Source of the DNA: Rhizobium sullae
Lineage (GTDB): Bacteria; Pseudomonadota; Alphaproteobacteria; Rhizobiales; Rhizobiaceae
Assembly (NCBI RefSeq): GCF_025200715.1
Contig: NZ_CP104144.1
Location: 806,001-870,000, forward strand
Direction: 5' to 3'
DNA length: 64,000 nucleotides
Shown here: positions 43,666-52,018 of the stretch, in pieces
How positions within the stretch are numbered: position 1 is the stretch's first letter
Layout of the letters: the number at the start of each line of letters is the position of its first letter
The notes under the pieces: model-generated
What the model was told of the DNA's origin: nothing
The model's input: the letters and a program-made list of their open reading frames with translations, nothing else
The model's database searches: none
Made by a program: the position numbers and the translations under genes

Positions 43666-44871
43666 ATGAGCTTTTCTTACCGTTGGGTCATCGTCGGTGC
43701 TGGCGCATTGATGACCTGTGTCGCCATTGGCGCGATGTTTTCGCTGGCAATCTTCCTGGAACCGATGGCGACGACGACCCATTGGTCTCGCGCCGGCATA
43801 TCGAGCGCCATGACGCTCAATTTTCTCGTCATGGGCGTCGGAGGCTTTGCATGGGGTGCGGCAACCGACCGTTTCGGCCCGCGCATCGTCGTGCTGACCG
43901 GCGCAGGGCTCCTGGGGCTTGCTCTCGTCCTGGCAAGCCAGACGGAGTCGCTGCTTGCATTTCAATTGACTTACGGTGTTCTCGTCGGCCTTGCAGCCAG
44001 CGCTTTCTTCGCTCCGATGATCGCGACCACCACCGCCTGGTTCGAAACGAACCGCAGCCTTGCGGTTTCCTTGGTCTCCGCCGGCATGGGAGTGGCGCCG
44101 ATGACGATCTCGCCTTTCGCACGCTGGCTGATCTCGGCCTATGACTGGCGGACAGCCATGTTCGTCATCGGCATTGTGGCCTGGGCGCTGCTTGTGCCGG
44201 CGGCCCTGCTGATCCGCCGTTCGCCGGCTCCCGCTAACCCTGCCGATGCAAGCCCGGGTCTGATCGCCGAGGGTGAGGGGATGTCGATCAAGCAAGCGTT
44301 CCGCTCGCCGCAGCTCCTTGTCCTCGGACTGACATTCTTCGCCTGCTGCGCGGCGCATGCGGGACCGATCTTTCACATGGTGAGCTATGCGATGGTGTGC
44401 GGCGTGGCGCCGATGGCTGCCGTCAGCATCTACAGCGTCGAAGGCCTGGCTGGGCTGGGCGGCCGCGTTCTCTTCGGTGTGCTCGGCGACAGACTTGGCG
44501 TCAAACCGGTGCTGGTCGCCGGGCTGATGGTCCAGGCGCTTGCGATCGCGACCTATCTCTTCGTCAGCCAGCTTAGCGAGTTTTATGCCCTCGCCGTCAT
44601 TTTCGGTGGCGCCTATGGCGGTGTGATGCCGCTCTATGCGGTGCTGGCCCGGGAGTATTTCGGACCGCGCATCATCGGCACGGTGTTTGGCGCGGTGACC
44701 ATGCTCTCAAGCATCGGCATGGCGTTCGGCCCGCTCGCAGGCGGCTGGATTTTCGATACATTCGCCAACTATTCCTGGCTCTTCATCGGCTCAGCCGTCG
44801 TGGGTCTCGGCGCCGTGGCGATAGCGCTTGCCTTCCCGCCGCTGCCGCGCGCGCGGCTTCAGCAGGCATAG
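43666..44871 (+). CDS. MFS transporter
   Basis: 401 aa, 12 predicted transmembrane helices. Seen: the loop 2-3 motif GFAWGAATDRFGPRIVVLTG (MFS motif A variant), a central cytoplasmic loop around PANPADASPGLIAEGEG, and the second-half equivalent GRVLFGVLGDRLGVKPVLV. It resembles the monocarboxylate/oxalate-formate antiporter-like group, but the substrate is unknown. The start at 43666 has GGGAG upstream; the frame continues upstream to 43444 without membrane or family features. Confidence 0.87.
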   Translation: MSFSYRWVIVGAGALMTCVAIGAMFSLAIFLEPMATTTHWSRAGISSAMTLNFLVMGVGGFAWGAATDRFGPRIVVLTGAGLLGLALVLASQTESLLAFQLTYGVLVGLAASAFFAPMIATTTAWFETNRSLAVSLVSAGMGVAPMTISPFARWLISAYDWRTAMFVIGIVAWALLVPAALLIRRSPAPANPADASPGLIAEGEGMSIKQAFRSPQLLVLGLTFFACCAAHAGPIFHMVSYAMVCGVAPMAAVSIYSVEGLAGLGGRVLFGVLGDRLGVKPVLVAGLMVQALAIATYLFVSQLSEFYALAVIFGGAYGGVMPLYAVLAREYFGPRIIGTVFGAVTMLSSIGMAFGPLAGGWIFDTFANYSWLFIGSAVVGLGAVAIALAFPPLPRARLQQA

Positions 44872-44891
44872 GTCGTATACGGCAGCCTCCT

Positions 44892-45887
44892 TTACGGCGA
44901 CCAACGCAGCGCCGCCGTTACCACCGGTGCGTCCCACAAAGCTATCTCCTCGTCGGTCAGCAACGCCAGCGTGACCGACAGGCCCTGCATGTCGAGCGAG
45001 GTGACATAGGTACCAACCAGCGCGCGTTCGATGTGGACCATCCGCTCTTCCATGAAGCGGTGGGCGGCATAGTAGGCAAGGTAAAGTTCGGCCGGCGGCG
45101 TGGCGCCAAGGCCGTTGACGAAGAGCAGGGCCTTCGTGTCCGGCTGTATGGAGATGTCTGCGGAGATTGTCTCGCAGAGATGGCGGATTATGGCCTCGGC
45201 TGAGGAGAAGTGCTCTCTCGAATGGCCCGGTTCTCCGTGGATCCCGATGCCCATTTCCATTTCGTCGGCGTTCAATGAAAATGTCGGCCGCTGGTTCTGC
45301 GGCATCGTGACTCCACCGAGCGCCACGCCCATTGTCCGGATACGGCCATTCAACCGGTCACCGATCCGCTTCAGCTCCCCAAGTTCCAGACCCTGTTCTG
45401 CGGCTGCACCGACGATCTTCTCGACGACCAGCGTGCCCGCGACACCGCGGCGTCCACGGCCTTCGCCGGTCCTTGCCGTCTCGATATCGTCGCTGACGAC
45501 GACAGTCTCGATCCTGTGCCGATCAGCGGCCATTTCCATCGCCATCTCGAAATTCATGACGTCGCCGTCGTAGTTCTTGATGATGAGCAGGCATCCGGCG
45601 CCCGTGTCCGCCTCCTCGATGGCGCTCGCGATCTGGTCCGGCGTCGGTGACGTGAAAATATGCCCGAAACAGGCAGCGTCCAGCATTCCCTTGCCGACGA
45701 AGCCGATATGCATCGGCTCGTGACCAGCGCCCCCGCCGGAGATGAGCGCGACCTTGCCCGGCGTGAGGTGGCGACGGCGAATACATTTCCGCCCAGTGCC
45801 GAACACGACGAACGCCTCATGGGCGCGGACGAAACCTTCCATGCTTTCGGCAACCATGGTTTCCGCCGTGTTCATGAACTTCTTCAT
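44892..45887 (-). CDS. dhaK: Dihydroxyacetone kinase subunit DhaK (PTS-type)
   Basis: 331 aa from the ATG at 45887, which has GGGAGGG upstream; the longer frame runs antisense-free into the upstream HTH gene in another frame. Binds dihydroxyacetone covalently through a histidine: GIGIHGEPG places it at His217, as in the E. coli enzyme. Also seen: ALISGGGAGHEPMHIGFVGK (substrate loop) and LLIIKNYDGDVMNFEMAMEM. It needs DhaL-ADP as phosphoryl donor. It is the last gene of the operon, separated from dhaL by the phosphorelay genes. Confidence 0.9.
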   Translation of the reverse strand: MKKFMNTAETMVAESMEGFVRAHEAFVVFGTGRKCIRRRHLTPGKVALISGGGAGHEPMHIGFVGKGMLDAACFGHIFTSPTPDQIASAIEEADTGAGCLLIIKNYDGDVMNFEMAMEMAADRHRIETVVVSDDIETARTGEGRGRRGVAGTLVVEKIVGAAAEQGLELGELKRIGDRLNGRIRTMGVALGGVTMPQNQRPTFSLNADEMEMGIGIHGEPGHSREHFSSAEAIIRHLCETISADISIQPDTKALLFVNGLGATPPAELYLAYYAAHRFMEERMVHIERALVGTYVTSLDMQGLSVTLALLTDEEIALWDAPVVTAALRWSP

Positions 45888-45945
45888 CGAGCCCTCCCCA
45901 AGGCGATATAGATTGCGGCTCTCAACTGATCCCGTGAACCCCCCA

Positions 45946-46356
45946 TCAATCCGCGCCTCCGGAAAGCGCGGCAATTTTCTGCACGAGGTCGGAAATGGCC
46001 TCCTCCAGGAGGCGGTTCTTCCTCTCGTCCCCGAAATCCGGAACCATGAGGGAAAGTTGCCGCAACTTGTCAGCATGGCCAAGCTCTGGAAGTTTTCCCG
46101 GATGCGCCGTTTGATAGGCGTCCAGAAAACGTTCCTGCTCGGCAGCGCTAACGTGGCAAACCCGAAAAATCGTCGCCAGGTGCCGGGCCGGCAGAGGTGT
46201 GGCGTAGGTCGGGCTTGTGATCTGCGTGACGAAGCTGCGGTGCTTTCCAAGCTCGGTCGCAAGCCGCTGGCGCGTTCCGGAAGGCCGGTTGTCGATGATC
46301 TGCGCCAGGATGGACTTGTAAGCGATAATGGCGTCTTCGGTGTCGTCGCGCGCCAT
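45946..46356 (-). CDS. HTH-type putative regulator inside the dha operon
   Basis: 136 aa, starting MARDDTEDAIIAYKSILAQI one base after the enzyme I stop. Residues about 28-50 (GTRQRLATELGKHRSFVTQI) look like an XRE-type helix-turn-helix, followed by a helical segment. No ligand-binding domain is evident. In other bacteria Dha operons are controlled by DhaR, an unrelated and larger protein. This one could regulate the operon or respond to the phosphorelay (inference). Confidence 0.65.
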   Translation of the reverse strand: MARDDTEDAIIAYKSILAQIIDNRPSGTRQRLATELGKHRSFVTQITSPTYATPLPARHLATIFRVCHVSAAEQERFLDAYQTAHPGKLPELGHADKLRQLSLMVPDFGDERKNRLLEEAISDLVQKIAALSGGAD

Positions 46357-46357
46357 T

Positions 46358-47953
46358 TTAGTCTCCGACTGCCTTTGTTCCATCGGCTCTCAATCCGACG
46401 ATTGCTGATCTTATCGCGCGAAGTTGTTCGGGCGCCACGGAAAAATGCCGCAAACCGATCGCGAGCAGTCCCGGAAGCCGCTGCGGATCGCTTGCGATAC
46501 TTCCGCAGATGCTGACCGGCTTGCCTACCTGTGTTGCAAGCCGCATTGCGCCTTTAAGAAAACGCAGCACGGCCGGTGCGGCTGGGTGGAGGTACATCTG
46601 CGAGCCCGCGCGATCACGGGCGGAAGCGGTGAGATACTGCGTGAGGTCGTTGGTTCCAAAGGAGAAAAAATCAGCCGTTTCAAACGTGTCCAGCATCAGT
46701 GCGGCTATCGGTACTTCCACCATCATGCCGATTGGGGGAACGAGGTGAGATATGCCGCGGCTGGTGAGGCGCGCGGCCTCTTCATGAAATAATCTGCGCA
46801 TTTCGTCGACTTCCGACGGAAAGGTCACCATGGGCAACATGACGCGCAGATTGCCGTAAACTGCAGCACGCAGCAGGGCGCGGGCCTGCACGCGGGCAAT
46901 TTCCGGGCGAGCGAGCAAGAGACGGACGCCCCGCAGATCCGCCGCCGCTGGTGGATCATCAAGCCCGGTGAGCGGCTTGTCTCCGCCGATATCCAGCATA
47001 CGGATTGTCACCGGCCGGTCCGCCGCCCATTTCAGGACGCGATGATAGACGGCAAGCTGCTTTTCTTCGTTTGCCGCGTCCGCGACGGACGAAACCGCAA
47101 ATTCAGACCGCATCAATCCAATGCCTGCTGCCGTTGCCGGGTCAACCGCGTCCAGCTCTGCTGCATCGTTGATATTGATGGACAGCAGGACCCGAATGTC
47201 ATCGGCTGTGCATATTTCGCCATTGTCGCAAGGGCATTGACCGGCGGGCGTCAAAATCGTTCGGTGCGAAACGCGTGCGGCATCGCCGGCATGGATGACG
47301 ACTGCGCCGGCATCGGCATCGACCCGGATAGGGTCGCCTTCCGAAACCGCGAAACGCCCTGCGCCGACGACCATCGGGATCGATTTCGCTCGTGCGAGCA
47401 GCGCGACATGGCCGGCGGCGCTGCCATTGAAGAGAGCGATGCCGCCGCCCGCCGACCAATCATGCGCTAGAAAGCGGCTCGGTTCCATGTCTCTGCCGAC
47501 GAAGATCGAGCCAGCGGGGAAATCAGCAACCGGCGTTCCAGCCAACGCGCAGAGCACGCGGTTCTTGATGTCCAGGATATCGACAGCGCGGGCCTGCACC
47601 TGCTCCTCGTCTGCTGTCTCCAATTCGCCGATGTAGTCGTCGAGCGTGCCGACCCATGCAAAGATCGAATTTTCTCCGGCATTCATGCGCGCTTCGGTAG
47701 TCTCCACTATGGTCGGGTCTCGGAGGACTTCAATCTGGAAATCGATGATGTCCCGGCTTTCGGCATCGGATTTCCCGGCAAGGCCTTCAAGCTCGCGGAT
47801 CGATGTCTCGATGGCGTCCATCAACGCCTGGTAGCCCGGAGCGATCTGCCGTTGAGATGAAGGGGCGACACCCGGCAGCTCGGCCAGATAGGCCGGTCCG
47901 TGTGCGACCCCGGCAGAGGCGCTCGTTGCTCTCAGCCTATCCGTTTCGGCCAT
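46358..47953 (-). CDS. Enzyme I-type PEP-protein phosphotransferase of the dha operon
   Basis: 531 aa. Full-length enzyme I layout: N-terminal HPr-binding/phospho-His domain with GSAAGHVALLARAKSIPMVV (His182), and a C-terminal PEP-binding barrel with IRMLDIGGDKPL, RGVRLLLARPEI, FSFGTNDLTQYL and the catalytic-Cys region VSICGSIASDP (Cys483). In E. coli the DhaM enzyme I-like part is a truncated N-terminal fragment; here the PEP-binding half is present, so it can probably take phosphate directly from PEP. The ATG at 47953 overlaps the HPr gene by 17 bp. Confidence 0.88.
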   Translation of the reverse strand: MAETDRLRATSASAGVAHGPAYLAELPGVAPSSQRQIAPGYQALMDAIETSIRELEGLAGKSDAESRDIIDFQIEVLRDPTIVETTEARMNAGENSIFAWVGTLDDYIGELETADEEQVQARAVDILDIKNRVLCALAGTPVADFPAGSIFVGRDMEPSRFLAHDWSAGGGIALFNGSAAGHVALLARAKSIPMVVGAGRFAVSEGDPIRVDADAGAVVIHAGDAARVSHRTILTPAGQCPCDNGEICTADDIRVLLSININDAAELDAVDPATAAGIGLMRSEFAVSSVADAANEEKQLAVYHRVLKWAADRPVTIRMLDIGGDKPLTGLDDPPAAADLRGVRLLLARPEIARVQARALLRAAVYGNLRVMLPMVTFPSEVDEMRRLFHEEAARLTSRGISHLVPPIGMMVEVPIAALMLDTFETADFFSFGTNDLTQYLTASARDRAGSQMYLHPAAPAVLRFLKGAMRLATQVGKPVSICGSIASDPQRLPGLLAIGLRHFSVAPEQLRAIRSAIVGLRADGTKAVGD

Positions 47954-48281
47954 ATTTCTTGTCCTCATCGAAATTGCGTTCGACGAGTTCCTTCAATGCC
48001 TTGATTGCTTCGTCTGCCAGAATTCCGTCGGCTTTTATGCGCAGAACCGACCCTTTCCGGATTCTGGCACCCATTATCTTGATGATGCTTTTGCCGTTCA
48101 GCCAGACATCGCTGCCGTTGACTGCAACTTCGATCGAACACGGGAACGATTTTGCAAGCCGGGTGAACGTCACGGCCGGACGCGCGTGCAGCCCCACGCC
48201 ATGCCTGACCTCCACGTCCGTCTGACAGCTGACATGCAATGGCTTGGCCTTTATGGTTTCTATTTGCAGTTCGCGGCTCAT
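47937..48281 (-). CDS. HPr-like phosphocarrier protein of the dha operon
   Basis: 114 aa; the HPr domain is C-terminal to a 20-residue extension. The phosphorylation site is His32 in GVGLHARPAVTFTRLAKSF. The regulatory-serine helix region reads NGKSIIKIMGARIRKGS. It passes phosphate from the adjacent enzyme I to the DhaM-type EIIA encoded upstream. The start codon shares a base with the EIIA stop (TGATG). Confidence 0.9.
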   Translation of the reverse strand: MSRELQIETIKAKPLHVSCQTDVEVRHGVGLHARPAVTFTRLAKSFPCSIEVAVNGSDVWLNGKSIIKIMGARIRKGSVLRIKADGILADEAIKALKELVERNFDEDKKYGRNG

Positions 48282-48679
48282 CAGGGTGAAAGCTCCTCGG
48301 CTGTGGCGACGACCTTCGCCAGCGATGCTCCACCGGAGGCTTCCGCCGCAGCGATAACTGCGCCTTCGACCAATGGAGCGTTGCAGATCGCAACGCGTGC
48401 CGAGCGCGGCGGGCCGAGCATCTCGATCGCCATCTCGCTGTTCGTTTCCGCCCCACCGAGGTCGACGAAGACGGCAACACCTGCAGCGGACCAGGCAGCC
48501 TCGATTGCCCGCAGTATGCCGCCGGCGTCGGTACCGAGCTCTCCGCGTACGTTGCCTCCGGACCAGGCGAGTGGCACGCAGTCGCCCACCATCTGCCGCA
48601 CCATATCGGCAATGCCTCGAGCGATCAGCGGCGAGTGGGAAACGATCACGATCCCGACATTTGCGGTATTTCCACTCAT
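48281..48679 (-). CDS. dhaM: DhaM EIIA-type phosphotransferase subunit
   Basis: 132 aa, mannose-family EIIA fold. The phosphorylated histidine is expected at His15 in VGIVIVSHSPLIARGIADMV. Also seen: SGGNVRGELGTDAGGI and VAVFVDLGGAETNSEMAIEM, both hallmarks of DhaM N-terminal domains. It hands phosphate to ADP bound on DhaL. In E. coli EIIA, HPr and the enzyme I piece are one polypeptide; here they are three consecutive genes. The ATG overlaps the dhaL stop (ATGA). Confidence 0.9.
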   Translation of the reverse strand: MSGNTANVGIVIVSHSPLIARGIADMVRQMVGDCVPLAWSGGNVRGELGTDAGGILRAIEAAWSAAGVAVFVDLGGAETNSEMAIEMLGPPRSARVAICNAPLVEGAVIAAAEASGGASLAKVVATAEELSP

Positions 48680-49290
48680 TGCGGATGGTTCTCCCCGAGA
48701 TAGCGGCAGATGGCCGTGGTCAAGAGCGCGCAGCTTGACGCACCCGGATCCACATGGCCGATCGAGCGATCGCCGAGATACGACGCGCGGCCGCGCATGG
48801 CCTTCATGGCGGCGGTCAGGTTGGCGGAAAACTCGGCCTGCTGGGCGATGTCGTTCAACGACGAACACTTCTGAAGCGCATCCTGGACCGGATAGAGCAC
48901 GTCGAGCAACGTCTTGTCGCCCGCATGGGAACGTCCGCGTCTTGCAACCGCGTCAATCGCCTTTTTCAATACGATCGGGAAATCCTCGGTCCTGTCCCGA
49001 GCACGCAGCTCCCGGCCGATTTCGATCAACAGCGTGCCATAGAGAGGACCTGCAGCACCGCCGACATTCATCACCAAGGTCATGCCAATCCTTTCCACGG
49101 CATCGGGAAAGGGAAGGCCGGTAAGCGCCGCCGCTTCTGCGCTTACCGCCTCCCATCCACGTTGCATATTGATGCCGTGGTCTCCATCGCCGATCGCGCA
49201 ATCCAGCGCGCAAAGATGATCGGTATTTGCCGCGATGGCCGAGCGGCAAGCTTCGATCAATCCCGCAACAAGCACCGGTTCTGCCTGCAC
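48676..49290 (-). CDS. dhaL: Dihydroxyacetone kinase subunit DhaL (PTS-type)
   Basis: 204 aa from the GTG at 49290, which has GGGAGGA at 6 nt. All-helical ADP-binding subunit. Seen: the Mg/phosphate Asp cluster IGDGDHGINMQRG (residues 33-45), MNVGGAAGPLYGTLL, HAGDKTLLDVLYP and GRASYLGDRSIGHVDPGAS. It carries the nucleotide that DhaM rephosphorylates and that DhaK uses. It starts 28 bp after the ATP-type DhaKL gene, which ends in a homologous DhaL domain. Confidence 0.9.
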   Translation of the reverse strand: MQAEPVLVAGLIEACRSAIAANTDHLCALDCAIGDGDHGINMQRGWEAVSAEAAALTGLPFPDAVERIGMTLVMNVGGAAGPLYGTLLIEIGRELRARDRTEDFPIVLKKAIDAVARRGRSHAGDKTLLDVLYPVQDALQKCSSLNDIAQQAEFSANLTAAMKAMRGRASYLGDRSIGHVDPGASSCALLTTAICRYLGENHPQ

Positions 49291-49318
49291 CTCATATCCT
49301 CCCAACGGCGGCGCTTTC

Positions 49319-50959
49319 TCACGCCATTGCTGCCGCGACCTCAAATGCTCCTGCCACCGCGACAGCACCAGGATCCGGCACTCCCTCCAAATCCCTCTCG
49401 CCGACATAGGACGCGCGCCCGGCCTTTGCCTTCTTCATCGCCTTTGTCGACTCTGCACCTACCATTGCCGCCTTCGCTGCCGCCGCGACATTGCCGGACG
49501 CGAGGGCTGCGAGTGCCGGGGCAAGCGCATCGACCATCGTCCTGTCGCCGATCTCGGCTCCGCCATAGAACGTCATCCGATCGAGCCCGGCAAGGAGGGC
49601 TGCGGCGATATCAGCTTTTTCCGCCATTGCCTTGGCTGCGGCGGTAAAGAAGATCGACAGCAGCACGCCGCTTGATCCGCCCATGCTGATGCTCAGAATA
49701 TCGCCGACCGAAGCCAGCGTGGCAGCGGGCTCCTTCAGTGGCAGCATGTCGATGCGGGCAAGCACACTGCGGGCGCCGGTCGCAACCGTGGAGCCGGTAT
49801 CGCCGTCGCCGACGCGGCCGTCCAAACGGTTAAGCTCGTCTTCGAGCGAGATCAGGTGCTCGCAGAGCGCGGTTATCAGGCGACGGCTCTGGCCGTCGTC
49901 GCTGCTTGCGGCTGTTCCGTTCGGTTTGGCGCCTGTTTGAGGGGCTGCAACGATCTTGATCTCATGATGTTCGACTGCCGGCACCCAGGCATGGGGTTCG
50001 ACCACAGTCATCAAAGCCGCCTCGCGGGCGCCATCCAGCCGGATCAACGAGAGCGAGAAACCGTTCATGTTGAGCGCCGTCATCATCGACGCCGGCCCGA
50101 TAATCAGTTTGACGCGGCGTGAGAGGGACGACGAGAGGACGGCATTGGCGATCACGCCCATTTCGAGAGGCGGTACGGCGCCGAGATTGTTGATGAGCAG
50201 GGCATAGCTTGCCGAATGGTTAACCTTCGCGGCAAGCCGTTCGGCCATTGTGGCCACGAGGTCTGCTACCGGTTGGAGCGCAATGCGCTCGGCGCCTGGT
50301 TCGCCATGGATGCCAAGGCCAAGCTCGCCTTCGTTGGCCCCGAGGCGTTCCTCCTGCAACTGGCCGGGGACGCTGCAGGTCGAAAGCGACATGCCAAGAG
50401 AGACGATGTCGGCTGCCGCCGAGGCGGCGTGTCCGGCCACTGTCTTCAGGTTCTCGCCGGCCTCGGCGTAATATCCGGCGATCTTGTGGATGAACAAGGT
50501 GCCGGCGACGCCGCGCGGCTGGTTGATATCCGCAATCGCGATGTCGTCGGCGACGATGACCATCTCGACGTCGAAACCCTCGCCGCGGGCCTTTTCCGCT
50601 GCGAGACCGAAATTCAACCGGTCGCCCGTGTAATTCTTCACAATCAGCAGAGTTCCCTTGGGGCCGGTAACGGCGCGGATCGCCGTCAGAACAGCGTCGA
50701 CGCTTGGCGAAGCGAATATCTCGCCGGATACTGCTGCCGTCAGCATGCCCTTGCCGACGAAGCCCGCATGCGACGGTTCATGCCCGGCACCACCGCCGGA
50801 AATGATGGCCACTTTCGATTTGTCCCAGTCCGCGCGCAAGATCACTTTGATCTCCGGATATGTGTCGAGACGGGCGAGGCGGCCCGAACCGCTTGTCAAA
50901 AGCAGGCCGTTGAGCGCTTCGGTGACGATGTTTTCCCGGCGATTGAAGAAATGTTTCAT
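49319..50959 (-). CDS. ATP-dependent dihydroxyacetone kinase, DhaK-DhaL fusion
   Basis: 546 aa. An N-terminal DhaK domain (VAIISGGGAGHEPSHAGFVG; LLIVKNYTGDRLNFGLA; GLGIHGEPG with His218) is joined by a linker (about 335-360, rich in Ala/Asp/Gly) to a DhaL domain (GRVGDGDTGSTVATGARSVL; SMGGSSGVLLSIFF; GRASYVGERDLEGVPDPGA). This is the single-chain kinase type of eukaryotes and Citrobacter that uses ATP directly. Its partner subunits for the PEP route lie in the same operon, so two phosphorylation systems are encoded together. Related four-carbon kinases share this layout, so the true substrate could be an erythrulose-type ketose. Confidence 0.9.
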   Translation of the reverse strand: MKHFFNRRENIVTEALNGLLLTSGSGRLARLDTYPEIKVILRADWDKSKVAIISGGGAGHEPSHAGFVGKGMLTAAVSGEIFASPSVDAVLTAIRAVTGPKGTLLIVKNYTGDRLNFGLAAEKARGEGFDVEMVIVADDIAIADINQPRGVAGTLFIHKIAGYYAEAGENLKTVAGHAASAAADIVSLGMSLSTCSVPGQLQEERLGANEGELGLGIHGEPGAERIALQPVADLVATMAERLAAKVNHSASYALLINNLGAVPPLEMGVIANAVLSSSLSRRVKLIIGPASMMTALNMNGFSLSLIRLDGAREAALMTVVEPHAWVPAVEHHEIKIVAAPQTGAKPNGTAASSDDGQSRRLITALCEHLISLEDELNRLDGRVGDGDTGSTVATGARSVLARIDMLPLKEPAATLASVGDILSISMGGSSGVLLSIFFTAAAKAMAEKADIAAALLAGLDRMTFYGGAEIGDRTMVDALAPALAALASGNVAAAAKAAMVGAESTKAMKKAKAGRASYVGERDLEGVPDPGAVAVAGAFEVAAAMA

Positions 50960-51010
50960 TGATTGAGACCTGTCTGTTTTGCATGCCTGCTTCGGTTCAG
51001 TTTCCGCGGT

Positions 51011-52018
51011 TCAAGCGAGCCGCTGTCCGCTCGCGTCGAAATAGAGCGGATCGCGGAGCGTAAGATTGATCCTGTCGCCCGGTCTGATCGCGAGATATGG
51101 ATCCGCAAGTGTGACAAGCTTGTGATCGCGAACGCGGATATGCAGATGGTTCTGATCGCCCAGGTGTTCGATCCAGTCGACCTCGGCATTGGCATCCTTG
51201 CCGACGATGATGTCGAGGTGCTCGGTCCGTGCGCCAATTGTCTTCGTACCCTTAGGAGGGCTGCCGCCCGGAAGCAGATTGGCGGGCAGGAGATTGATAT
51301 GCGGCTGACCGAGGCGGGCTGCGACATGAAGGCTGGCGGGATTGCCGTAGATTTCCCGAGGCGTTCCGACCTGCAGGAGCCTGCCTTCAGCAACGATGCC
51401 GATGCGGTCCGCCATCGTCATGGCCTCCACCTGGTCGTGGGTAACGTAAAGTAAGGTAGAACCCAGTTCCTTCTGGATGCGCTTGAGTTCTAGCCGAAGC
51501 TCTGACCGAAGTTTGGCGTCGAGAGACGAAAGCGGTTCGTCCATGAGGTAGATCGCGGGCTCACGCACCAGCGCCCGACCGATCGCGACTCGCTGCATCT
51601 CCCCACCGGAAAGACGGGTCGAGCGATTTTCCAGCTTGTGGTCGATCCTGACCATACGCGCGATCTCGCGCACGCGCCGATCGATCTCATCAGTGCTGAG
51701 CTTCCGCACCGGCGCCTTCAAAGGGAAGGCAAGGTTCTCGTAGACCGTCATGTGCGGATAAAGCGAATATTGCTGGAAGACGAAAGCCACGTCGCGCTCG
51801 GCTGGGGATTCGCCGGCGACGTTGCGGCCGCCGATCTCGATACGGCCGCTGTCGGGCCGCTCCAGGCCGGCGATCAGACGAAGCGTCGTCGTCTTGCCGG
51901 CGCCGGTCGGTCCTAGGAGCACGACGAATTCGCCGTCGCGGATCGCAAGATCGAGGGCGCTGAGCGCCTGTGTGTCGCCGAAACGCTTGTTGAGGCCTTT
52001 AAGAACAACATCAGCCAT
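51011..52018 (-). CDS. ABC transporter ATP-binding protein 2 of the polyol-type importer (GlpT-like)
   Basis: 335 aa from the ATG at 52018 (GGAGGT at 5 nt); overlaps the first ATPase by 8 bp. A canonical nucleotide-binding domain: GPTGAGKTTTLRLIAG, LSGGEMQRVAIGRALV, IYLMDEPLSSLD, followed by a C-terminal OB-like regulatory region (TOBE). It is a different sequence from the ATPase encoded just upstream, so the importer probably runs on an ATPase heterodimer, as in the R. leguminosarum glycerol system GlpST. Confidence 0.88.
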   Translation of the reverse strand: MADVVLKGLNKRFGDTQALSALDLAIRDGEFVVLLGPTGAGKTTTLRLIAGLERPDSGRIEIGGRNVAGESPAERDVAFVFQQYSLYPHMTVYENLAFPLKAPVRKLSTDEIDRRVREIARMVRIDHKLENRSTRLSGGEMQRVAIGRALVREPAIYLMDEPLSSLDAKLRSELRLELKRIQKELGSTLLYVTHDQVEAMTMADRIGIVAEGRLLQVGTPREIYGNPASLHVAARLGQPHINLLPANLLPGGSPPKGTKTIGARTEHLDIIVGKDANAEVDWIEHLGDQNHLHIRVRDHKLVTLADPYLAIRPGDRINLTLRDPLYFDASGQRLA

